Source: CAZQKL01 sp964593895 [NCBI: uncultured bacterium]
Lineage (GTDB): Bacteria > DYJV01
DNA length: 20,803 nucleotides
Reading direction: 5' to 3'
Assembly (NCBI GenBank): GCA_964593895.1
Contig: CAZQKL010000013.1
Location: 6,411 to 27,213, forward strand
The translations under genes and the position numbers were made by a program. Of this stretch, positions 1 to 6,779 are shown one piece after another (positions within the stretch are counted from its first letter, which is position 1; each line of letters opens with the position of its first letter). Below the pieces are notes generated by a model, which was given only the letters and a program-made list of their open reading frames with translations, searched no databases and was not told the origin of the DNA.

Positions 1-1
1 A

Positions 2-526
2 TTTGATGGTAATGTAAGATTTTTTATTGATAATTCAACATGTAAAGTTTTTATGAGAAATGTAAGTTCTGAAAAAATTTTAAAAACTTTTACATATCCA
101 CAAATTTTAAAATCAAAAGGAGATATTGATTTTATTTATAATTACAAAAATGATAGTGGAAATTTTTCAGTAAATTTTAAAAATGGCAAAATTGTAAGAA
201 GAAATCTAACATATATTCCAAGAACAATTGCTGGGTTAATTTATGTTTTTACAGGAATTGACCTTGTAAAAGAGCTTTATAAAATAATTAAAATTAACGG
301 TATAATAAAGAAAAAGATAATTACTGCTGATATGTTAATTAAAAGTAAACTGGCAGAAATAACAACAAATAAAGCGATTATTAATCTTAATAGAGACACT
401 ATAAATTCAATTATTAAAATTAAACTCAAAGATTTAAAATTTTCAGTAAAAGTAAAGGGAAAAATAAAAAAGCCATCAATAAAACTTTTGCCACCAAAAG
501 TAAGATTATTCAATCTATTTAGATAA
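2..526 (+). CDS. AsmA-like protein, C-terminal fragment (5' end outside window)
   Basis: The reading frame is open to the left edge of the window, so this is the last 174 residues of a longer protein; the ATG at 53 is internal and not a credible start. The fragment is a lysine- and isoleucine-rich beta-type sequence. It ends with the pattern typical of AsmA/TamB-like C-termini: a short stretch naming internal asparagines (AIINLNRDTINSIIKIKL), then a 'VKGKIKKPSIKL' segment matching the family's 'G-x-[IL]-x-x-P-x-[IVL]' repeat. AsmA-like proteins are large, inner-membrane-anchored periplasmic proteins implicated in lipid transport to, or homeostasis of, the outer membrane. Its last 12 bases overlap the end of the convergent polX-like gene. 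The family call rests on the C-terminal pattern only; the rest is out of view. Confidence 0.55.
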   Translation, partial: FDGNVRFFIDNSTCKVFMRNVSSEKILKTFTYPQILKSKGDIDFIYNYKNDSGNFSVNFKNGKIVRRNLTYIPRTIAGLIYVFTGIDLVKELYKIIKINGIIKKKIITADMLIKSKLAEITTNKAIINLNRDTINSIIKIKLKDLKFSVKVKGKIKKPSIKLLPPKVRLFNLFR

Positions 527-2056
527 GATTTTTTCAACTTCCTTAGAGGAGTAAGTATTTACAATGTGTTCTTTTTTTAAGCCTGCTTTTCTTGCAACAT
601 TTATTCCATATTTAACATAATCAAAATCTTCAATGTTATGAGCATCTGGGGAGATAAAGAATTTTATTCCAAGAGATTTTGCTTTTATGCAGGTTTTCCA
701 GTCAAGGTCAAGTCTAAAAGGCTGAGCATTTATTTCAACAAATTTATTGTTTTCATACAAAGCTTCCAAAACTTTCTCAATATCAATTTCATATCCTTCT
801 CTTACTGTAAGTAATCTACCAGTTGGATGGCCTAATATTGTTGTATAAGGGTTTTCTATTGCTCTAATTATTCTTTCAGTCATATCTTTTTTTGACAAAT
901 TAAATGAGGAATGAATTGAAGCTATTACAAAATCAAATTTTTCAAGAATATTATCTTTATAATCAAGAGAACCATCTTTTAAAATATCTGATTCTATTCC
1001 TTTAAAAATCTTAAATGGAGCATATTTTTCATTTAATCTATCAATCTCTTCAATTTGAGCTTTTATTCTATCTTCTGTTAATCCATTAGCATAGTAGGCA
1101 CTTTTTGAATGGTCAGAAATTCCAGCATATTCATAACCTTTTGAAATTAAAAATTTTACTATTTCTTCAAGGGATAAAGTTCCGTCACTGTAAGTTGAAT
1201 GAATATGAAAAATTCCTTTTATATCACAATATCTTATATAATTTTTTTCAAAATTTGCAATATCCTCTCTCTGTTCTGGAATAATAAATTCAGAGTTATT
1301 TTTATTAAAAATTTCTATTTCATTTTTAGGATTTTCAGGTATATTAAATTTTTTCACAAAATTAATAGACCCTGTTGTTTCAAAAAGTTTTTTTATAAAA
1401 TCATTTCTGTTTTTAGCACAATGGAAAATAATTTTTCTGCTAAATTCTTTTTCAATTTCTTTAATTTTATTATTTTCTTCTTCATATATTACAGCTTCAA
1501 TTTTATCGTAAACTTCCATCTTTCTCCTGTAGTCACCTGTGAATGCAATTACTTTAAATTTTTTCCTTATCTCATTTACTATTTCCTCTGCTTCAAGCAC
1601 TGTGAAATAATTTAAGTTTTTTCTGTAATTTTTTATTGCTTTTAAAATGTTTTCCTGAATTTTTTTCCCAAATCCTTTTAAAATCAAAAGTCTATTCTCC
1701 TTGCATGCATATTCAAGCTCTCCAATTGATTTTATCCCAAGATTTTCATATAAAATTTTAATTCTTTTTGCTCCAAGCCCCTTCAAATTTAAAAGCTCTA
1801 AGACACCTTCAGGAATTTTACTTTTTAATTCTTCATAATATTTACATGTGCCTGTCTCATAAATTTCTTTTACAATTTTGGAAATTGATTTTCCTATACC
1901 TTTTGTTTTTCCATTAATTATTTCTTCAATATTTTCAGCTTGTTCTATACTTCTTACAGCAAAGGTGTAAGCTCTTATTTTGAATTCATTTTCTCCAAGA
2001 ATTGTTAAAAAATCAGCGATTTCTTTTAATATTTTTGCTATATCTTTTTTAGTCAT
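515..2056 (-). CDS. polX: PolX-family protein with PHP domain; polymerase site apparently lost
   Basis: 513 residues, shorter than the usual ~570 of bacterial PolX. An N-terminal 8-kDa-like helical region is followed by two helix-hairpin-helix motifs (about 88-106 and 122-140). A palm remnant and then a C-terminal PHP domain (280-513) follow. The PHP site is complete: HIH at 284-286, SDHS at 314-317, E355, H382, H410, and DAH at 471-473. This predicts a metal-dependent 3'-5' exonuclease or AP-endonuclease as in Bacillus PolX. In the palm, the canonical G-S-x-R-R...D-x-D motif reads GDYRR at 174-178 with K185 and E187 where the two catalytic Asp should be. The segment between palm and PHP is also some 45 residues shorter than I recall for B. 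subtilis PolX. I infer a DNA-repair nuclease without polymerase activity. The ATG start overlaps the end of the cytochrome gene by 8 bases. Confidence 0.88.
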   Translation of the reverse strand: MTKKDIAKILKEIADFLTILGENEFKIRAYTFAVRSIEQAENIEEIINGKTKGIGKSISKIVKEIYETGTCKYYEELKSKIPEGVLELLNLKGLGAKRIKILYENLGIKSIGELEYACKENRLLILKGFGKKIQENILKAIKNYRKNLNYFTVLEAEEIVNEIRKKFKVIAFTGDYRRKMEVYDKIEAVIYEEENNKIKEIEKEFSRKIIFHCAKNRNDFIKKLFETTGSINFVKKFNIPENPKNEIEIFNKNNSEFIIPEQREDIANFEKNYIRYCDIKGIFHIHSTYSDGTLSLEEIVKFLISKGYEYAGISDHSKSAYYANGLTEDRIKAQIEEIDRLNEKYAPFKIFKGIESDILKDGSLDYKDNILEKFDFVIASIHSSFNLSKKDMTERIIRAIENPYTTILGHPTGRLLTVREGYEIDIEKVLEALYENNKFVEINAQPFRLDLDWKTCIKAKSLGIKFFISPDAHNIEDFDYVKYGINVARKAGLKKEHIVNTYSSKEVEKILSK

Positions 2057-2369
2057 GGGAAATATTGAGAGTTTTATGACATTTAATACATTCAGAAATT
2101 ACCTTATGTTCTTTATTTTCTGGTAAAGTTGTATGACATTCAAAGCAATCTTGGCCACAGGCATTATTTTTTCCATCTAAAAAAAGGTCATCATCTCTTT
2201 TTTGGCATCCTTGGGAATGGCATTCAATACAAGATTTTATTATTTTATGTTGAGATGGGTTTTTAAAATTAAGGTTTGGATGACACTTTAAACATGAACC
2301 TCCGCAAGGAAACAGATTTGAATATGCAAAAATAAAAATTAAAACACATAACAAAATAAATCTTCTCAT
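2049..2369 (-). CDS. Small periplasmic tetraheme cytochrome c
   Basis: 106 residues. The N-terminus is a signal peptide (RR, then a hydrophobic stretch to about residue 20), so the mature protein is exported. Four CxxCH heme-binding motifs are visible: CLKCH (26-30), CIECH (47-51), CFECH (75-79) and CIKCH (94-98). The two halves resemble each other: each starts CGxxCxxCH and ends HK[IV]I-x-x-CI-x-CH, so the protein is probably a duplicated diheme unit. Conserved His 41 and His 88 are candidate distal heme ligands. Extra cysteines lie at 22, 55 and 71. It is probably a periplasmic electron carrier; the redox partner is not in the window. It starts inside the end of rodZ (ATGA overlap), with GAGGTG upstream as ribosome-binding site, and runs 8 bases into the polX-like gene. 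Confidence 0.85.
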   Translation of the reverse strand: MRRFILLCVLIFIFAYSNLFPCGGSCLKCHPNLNFKNPSQHKIIKSCIECHSQGCQKRDDDLFLDGKNNACGQDCFECHTTLPENKEHKVISECIKCHKTLNISHD

Positions 2370-3166
2370 TCTATTTCACCTCTTTTCAATATTATATGCT
2401 TTACTTCACCTCTTTTTCCTGGAAACCCTAAATCTTTTCCATTAAAAATTAATCTAATTCCTCCAGCATTTCCTATATCAAGTTTAAAAAATTTTTTGCC
2501 ATAAAGGGTTATATTGTCATTTTTTTTCACAAAATAAGTTTTTTTTGTTTCATTGTCAATATAAATTCTTACCCATGTAAGTTCATTCCCAATAATTGTC
2601 AATGTAATGTTGTCAATCTTCTTAATTGGCTTTTCTTCTTCTTTTTTTACAGGAGGTATTTCCGCAGAAGTGTTATCAATAATTATCTTTTTTTCTTCTT
2701 CTTTTTTAGGTTGAATGTTTTTATGAACAATCTTTTTAGGTTTTATTTCCACTTTTTTTGGGGTTATCTCCTTATTTGTTGATTTAAATTTACCAATAAT
2801 TAAAATTCCAATTACTAATATAGCAACAAATGTAAAAAAATAGGAAAAAATCCTAAAAAATGAGATTGGAGTTTTTTCAATTTCAAGAATTGGCTTATAT
2901 TTAGGCTCAATGTTTAATTGTTCTCCTAAATTTAATTTGTTCAAGATTTTCAATATGTTAGAATAATCAATCTGGAGTAATTTTGAGATTTCTTTTAAAT
3001 ATCCTAAAAGAAATGTTTTTGGTGGATAATTGGAGTAATCATCGTTTACTATTGCTTTTAAATATTTTTTTGGAATTTTTGTTTTCTCATAAAGCTCATC
3101 TATTGTGATTTTTTTTTCTTCTAAGGAATTTTTTATTAAGTTTCCAATTGAGACATCATTTTGCAT
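2366..3166 (-). CDS. rodZ: RodZ-like cytoskeletal/cell-shape protein
   Basis: 266 residues with the three-part RodZ layout. A Cro/C1-type helix-turn-helix domain (about 7-75, including 'KKYLKAIVNDDYSNYPP...FLLGYLKEISKLL') is followed by a single membrane helix (about 104-124). A Lys/Glu/Pro-rich linker (about 130-182) and a C-terminal beta domain of the DUF4115 type (about 187-262) complete it. In known RodZ the cytoplasmic HTH binds MreB and the periplasmic part contacts the elongasome. The HTH is unlikely to act as a DNA regulator here. Its start codon shares one base with the stop of the TPR lipoprotein gene (TAATG). A TPR lipoprotein just before rodZ matches the pilF/pilW-rodZ arrangement of many proteobacteria. 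Confidence 0.8.
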   Translation of the reverse strand: MQNDVSIGNLIKNSLEEKKITIDELYEKTKIPKKYLKAIVNDDYSNYPPKTFLLGYLKEISKLLQIDYSNILKILNKLNLGEQLNIEPKYKPILEIEKTPISFFRIFSYFFTFVAILVIGILIIGKFKSTNKEITPKKVEIKPKKIVHKNIQPKKEEEKKIIIDNTSAEIPPVKKEEEKPIKKIDNITLTIIGNELTWVRIYIDNETKKTYFVKKNDNITLYGKKFFKLDIGNAGGIRLIFNGKDLGFPGKRGEVKHIILKRGEIE

Positions 3167-3849
3167 TAGATTTTATTTTCCTTCATATATTTTTTAGCTA
3201 CATCTGCCCATGTTGATTTTGGGAAATTTTTTATAATATCAGTTAGATATTTTTTTGCTAATTTCTTCTTTCCAAGTTTTACATAATTTAGTGCAATTAA
3301 ATAATATACCATTGGAGATTTTGGAACAATAACAAGAGTTTTATTGCAATAATCTATTGATTTTAAATACTCTCCCATGTGATAATAGATTAGAGCAATG
3401 TTATATAGAGCATTTTCAGGAAATAGATAACCTGGGTCAAGTAAAACTTTATGAAATTCATCTAAAGCAAGTGAATATTTTTTTTGAGCAGCATAAACTG
3501 CGCCAAGAGAATTATGAGCTTCAGTTAAATCAGGTTTTATTTCAAGAGCTTTTTTTAAATATTTTTCGCTTAAATCATACTTTTTCATTTTATAATAGGT
3601 TATTCCAAGGTATAGATATGAAAATGGAAGATTGTAGTTATATTTTACACATCTTAATAAAAGCCTTTCAGCTTTTGAAAAATCGTTTAAGCTTAATGCA
3701 AGAAGTCCTGCATTGTAATCTTCTGCAATTTTTAATTCAGTAATAGTTTTTTCTTTATTTAAATTTGTTTGAGTTGTAGATGCACAAGAAATTAAAATTG
3801 ATAAAAAGATTAAAATTAGAAAATTTTTAATTTTTCCAGGCAATTTCAT
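3166..3849 (-). CDS. TPR lipoprotein (PilF/PilW/Tgl-like)
   Basis: 227 residues from the chosen ATG. Residues 1-22 form a lipoprotein signal: KLPGK, a hydrophobic stretch, then the lipobox LISC, making the Cys at 22 the lipidated residue. The remainder holds at least four tetratricopeptide repeats, seen as the spaced patterns 'NAGLLALSLNDFSKAERLLL', 'YLYLGITYYKMKKYDLSEKY', 'NSLGAVYAAQKKYSLALDEF' and 'YNIALIYYHMGEYLKSIDYC', with a fifth partial repeat at the end. PilF/PilW/Tgl proteins of this build help PilQ secretin assembly in type IV pilus systems; no other pilus gene is in view, so that role is inferred from build and from the rodZ neighbour. A start 45 bases further upstream is possible but puts 15 unlikely residues before the signal peptide. 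The chosen start overlaps the previous gene by 23 bases and has no clear Shine-Dalgarno, suggesting coupled translation. Confidence 0.68.
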   Translation of the reverse strand: MKLPGKIKNFLILIFLSILISCASTTQTNLNKEKTITELKIAEDYNAGLLALSLNDFSKAERLLLRCVKYNYNLPFSYLYLGITYYKMKKYDLSEKYLKKALEIKPDLTEAHNSLGAVYAAQKKYSLALDEFHKVLLDPGYLFPENALYNIALIYYHMGEYLKSIDYCNKTLVIVPKSPMVYYLIALNYVKLGKKKLAKKYLTDIIKNFPKSTWADVAKKYMKENKI

Positions 3850-4993
3850 TTTTTGATTTTTCAAACAATTTTTTATTGTAAGGAAAAATAGCAATATTCT
3901 TAATATTATTATTTTTCAAAAATGTCAATAAGTTAAAAATTGATTTGGAATCTAAAAATTTTTTTGAATACCAGTCATAGCTCTGAATTTTAAAAAGAAA
4001 TTTTAAATTTTTGTATTTTTGGGAATTAATTAAAATTTTTTTAATAAAACTTAAAATTTCTCCATTTTTCAAGCAAAGCTCATTTTTCATCTGTTCCTGA
4101 TAGAGCATAACTGAAAATACATCAACTCCTGTATTAGAAAATGTATTTAAATCATAACTATACCATAATCTTGAAAGTTCGCTTCTATCTAATGTTTCAT
4201 AATTAACATTTGCAAAAATTTTAATTTTTTTTACCTTTTTTATTGAAGTTATAAGCTCCTCAAGAAAAGCTTTAAGTTTTATAATTTTAAATTTCTGCCA
4301 GTCTGTGTTGAGAAAATCTGAAGTTATTTCACTTTTTGATTTTATATTACAAAACAATTTTTTTTGAGCATAATTTTCATTTATTAATTTCCCAGTTAGC
4401 TTAAAAAAAATTTTTCTTGCAAATGGATTAAAATCTTCATCAACAAGAATTTTAACATCATCCTGAATTAAAATACCGTCAATATTGTATTTTGCCAAAT
4501 CTTGAAATAGTTTTTTAATTTTAAATATATTTTCAGGAACAAAGAAACTTAATCCTTTTGATGGGGTGAATTTTTTTGTTTTAAAATTGTATTTAAAAAT
4601 CTTTCTATATAAAACACCTTTCAATCCAAAATCACAGTTTCTTGTTTCCATCCATGCAATAATTTTTAAATTTAGCTTTTTGCAAATTTTTATTACATTT
4701 TTTAAACAATCATTTACACAAGGAGCAAATTTTGATTTGTAATAAATTCCAAATTTTGAATTTTTCATCTTAATAAAGGGATAAAATCTATCTCCATTAT
4801 TTTGAAAAACTCGGAAAATTATTGTGTTAAAACCTTTTCTTTTTATTTCTAAAAATTTATTTTCAAGCTCTTTAAAATTTTGGGCATCAATATATGAGAT
4901 TTGAACCGCTTTTATTTCAGAATTTGCATGGAGAAAATTAGTTAATATACTGAAGAATATCATTAATAGTGCTAATTGTAATAATTTTTGCAT
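3827..4993 (-). CDS. PgaB C-terminal-like (glycoside-hydrolase-like GHL13) periplasmic protein
   Basis: 388 residues. Residues 1-23 are a signal peptide. The body resembles the C-terminal hydrolase-like domain of PgaB, the poly-N-acetylglucosamine deacetylase. Shared features are 'KGFNTIIFRVF' near residue 53, 'KIIAWM' at 110-115, and 'LFQDLAKYNIDGILIQDD' ending at 179; the last matches the PgaB block '...DLA...fDGILFHDDa'. In that family the Asp pair sits in the glycan-binding or hydrolytic cleft. The N-terminal polysaccharide deacetylase domain of PgaB is absent, so this is a free-standing version. No pgaA, pgaC or pgaD is visible. A role in cell-surface glycan binding or cleavage is inferred only. 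The ATG at 4993 was chosen over an upstream GTG because GGGAGAG lies about nine bases before it. The gene starts 56 bases inside radA. Confidence 0.58.
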   Translation of the reverse strand: MQKLLQLALLMIFFSILTNFLHANSEIKAVQISYIDAQNFKELENKFLEIKRKGFNTIIFRVFQNNGDRFYPFIKMKNSKFGIYYKSKFAPCVNDCLKNVIKICKKLNLKIIAWMETRNCDFGLKGVLYRKIFKYNFKTKKFTPSKGLSFFVPENIFKIKKLFQDLAKYNIDGILIQDDVKILVDEDFNPFARKIFFKLTGKLINENYAQKKLFCNIKSKSEITSDFLNTDWQKFKIIKLKAFLEELITSIKKVKKIKIFANVNYETLDRSELSRLWYSYDLNTFSNTGVDVFSVMLYQEQMKNELCLKNGEILSFIKKILINSQKYKNLKFLFKIQSYDWYSKKFLDSKSIFNLLTFLKNNNIKNIAIFPYNKKLFEKSKNEIAWKN

Positions 4994-6254
4994 TATAAAA
5001 CTCTCTCCCACTTTCAGGCATAATTATTTTCGTATATCCCATTCTTAAAGCTTCTTTAATTCTTAAATCTGAAAAGGAAGTGGTTCTTACTTCTCCAGTT
5101 AAACCTATTTCACCAAAACAAGCGAGATTTTTATCTATCTCTTTGTTTAAATATGAAGATAAAATTGAAATACAAACTGGAAGGTCAACTGCAGGGTCAT
5201 TTATTTTTATTCCACCAGGAATATTTACAAAAATATCTTTATTGAAAAAATTAATTCCAAGAGATTTTTCTAAAATTGCAATTAAAATGTTTATCCTGTT
5301 AATATCAAGTCCCTGGGCGGTTCTACGGGGAATTGAGAATGAAGTATCTGAAACAAGTGCCTGAACCTCAACCAATATACTCCTTGTGCCTTCTATTGTT
5401 GGAAAGATAGTTGAACCTATGTTTTTTTCCTTATCTTGCTCAATAAAAATTTCTGAAGGATTTTTTATCTCTTTTAAACCATCTTTTTTCATTTCAAATA
5501 CTGCAATTTCATTGATAGGTCCAAATCTGTTTTTTAAAACTCTTATAATTCTATAAATGCTATTTTTTTCAGCTTCAAAGTAAAGAACAGTATCAACCAT
5601 ATGTTCTAAAATTTTAGGTCCAGCAATTGCTCCTTCCTTTGTAATATGACCAATTATAAAAACAATTGCCTCATTTTTTTTTGTAAAATCTGTAAGAATG
5701 GAAGTGCATTCCCTTATCTGAGTTACACTTCCAGGGATTGAAGTTAAATTTTCTGAATATACAGTCTGAATTGAATCTACAACAATAAACTTGGGTCTAT
5801 ACTTCTCAATAACTGGAATTATTTTGGTTAAATTATTTTCTGAAATAAAGAAAATATTTTGATTTTCAATATTTAATCTATCAAATCTTAATTTTATCTG
5901 AGCAAGCGATTCTTCAGCAGAAATGTAAAATCCTTTATCTTTTTCATCTGATAGATTGGCTAAAATTTGTGATAGCAAAGTTGATTTCCCAATTCCAGGA
6001 CTTCCACCTATTAGAAGAACCTGTCCCTTTACAAGCCCACCACCGATTATTCTATCAAATTCTTCTATTTTTGTTAAAATTCTTTCAGTTGAGGAAGATT
6101 TTATTTCATTTAAGGATAAAGGCTTTAAGTTTGAAGGTTTAAAAAATTTAACCTTTTTTTCATCTTCTTCTATAAAGGAATTCCAGGAATTACATTGAGG
6201 GCATTTACCAAGCCATTTTTTTGATGAATAACCGCATTCCTGACAGATAAACAT
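4938..6254 (-). CDS. radA: DNA repair protein RadA (Sms)
   Basis: 438 residues, near the family's usual ~455. Domains in order: an N-terminal C4 zinc finger (C4, C7, C18, C21); a RecA-like ATPase with Walker A GGSPGIGKST at 83-92 and Walker B ending D160; the RadA-specific KNRFG motif at 241-245; and a C-terminal Lon-protease-like domain (about 275-438, 'VNIPGGIKINDPAVDLPVCISIL'), which serves as a scaffold. RadA is a hexameric helicase that promotes branch migration in homologous recombination. The ATG lies directly against the stop of the DUF4340 gene (TAGATG) with only a weak ribosome-binding site, so coupled translation is likely. All signature residues are present. Confidence 0.97.
   Translation of the reverse strand: MFICQECGYSSKKWLGKCPQCNSWNSFIEEDEKKVKFFKPSNLKPLSLNEIKSSSTERILTKIEEFDRIIGGGLVKGQVLLIGGSPGIGKSTLLSQILANLSDEKDKGFYISAEESLAQIKLRFDRLNIENQNIFFISENNLTKIIPVIEKYRPKFIVVDSIQTVYSENLTSIPGSVTQIRECTSILTDFTKKNEAIVFIIGHITKEGAIAGPKILEHMVDTVLYFEAEKNSIYRIIRVLKNRFGPINEIAVFEMKKDGLKEIKNPSEIFIEQDKEKNIGSTIFPTIEGTRSILVEVQALVSDTSFSIPRRTAQGLDINRINILIAILEKSLGINFFNKDIFVNIPGGIKINDPAVDLPVCISILSSYLNKEIDKNLACFGEIGLTGEVRTTSFSDLRIKEALRMGYTKIIMPESGREFYNAKIITISTINDILQYIN
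5003..5009 (-). promoter_or_regulatory. Ribosome-binding site deciding the PgaB-like start
   Basis: On the minus strand this reads GGGAGAG, nine bases before the ATG at 4993. The site would lie inside the coding region if the GTG at 5011 were used, so it supports the shorter protein starting MQKLLQL, which also gives a cleaner signal peptide. Confidence 0.6.
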
Positions 6255-6770
6255 CTACTTTTTCTTAGATTTCTTAACTTTCTTATGTAAGTAAAAATCC
6301 TTTTTTTCTTTATTGAAATCAATTTTTATGTTTTGAGTTATCAAATAAACTTTGTTTTTGTATCTAATGTAACATCCATTTCCATCTGGAGTAATTTTAC
6401 CAATATAGATTTTATAATTTTTACCATCAGTGGTTTTTATTTCAACCTTTAAAGAGCTATTATCTGTTACTTTAAATTTTTCAAATGTTGATGGGTCTTC
6501 TGATATTACATTTGAAAAATCTGTTGATTTTAAAAGATTTACAAGATACTCAATTTCATGGCTGTTACAAGTTTCATTATCTATTTTCCAAGTTCCATTT
6601 ATGTTTTTTATTGTAAAATTTTTGAGCTTAAATTCAGAAATATCTTTAAAATTGAGATTTTTAAAAATGTAATTATGTGGAAGTGGTTTATTCTCTTTTT
6701 TTAAGCTGAAAAGGATTAAAATTACAATTACAAGTAAAATTATTAATAGAATGAAATTTCTCTTTCCCAT
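6255..6770 (-). CDS. DUF4340 membrane-anchored protein of a Gld-type ABC module
   Basis: 171 residues: one N-terminal membrane helix (about 5-23), then a single extracytoplasmic domain of DUF4340 type with the typical core 'FKLKNFTIKNINGTWKI', 'VEIKTTDGKNYKIYIGK' and 'CYIRYKNKVYLIT'. It ends in a strongly basic tail (KKVKKSKKK). Proteins of this family commonly sit directly after the gldG-like gene of ABC-2 transporters, as here (9-base gap), and are presumed to be a partner subunit; the biochemical role is unknown. The start has an excellent AGGAGG site. The family often has repeated DUF4340 units, but here there is only one. Confidence 0.72.
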   Translation of the reverse strand: MGKRNFILLIILLVIVILILFSLKKENKPLPHNYIFKNLNFKDISEFKLKNFTIKNINGTWKIDNETCNSHEIEYLVNLLKSTDFSNVISEDPSTFEKFKVTDNSSLKVEIKTTDGKNYKIYIGKITPDGNGCYIRYKNKVYLITQNIKIDFNKEKKDFYLHKKVKKSKKK

Positions 6771-6779
6771 TTTATCCTC

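Noticed and set aside
1199-1615. Plus-strand 138-residue open frame rich in Phe/Ile
   Set aside because: Entirely antisense to the well-supported PolX-like gene; its composition is what AT-rich complement of Lys/Glu codons gives.
2640-2770. T-rich runs resembling intrinsic terminators on the plus strand
   Set aside because: They encode the Lys/Glu-rich linker of RodZ on the minus strand; no stable GC stem precedes them.
5080-6198. Two plus-strand frames within radA
   Set aside because: Both lie opposite invariant RadA motifs, including the Walker A region.
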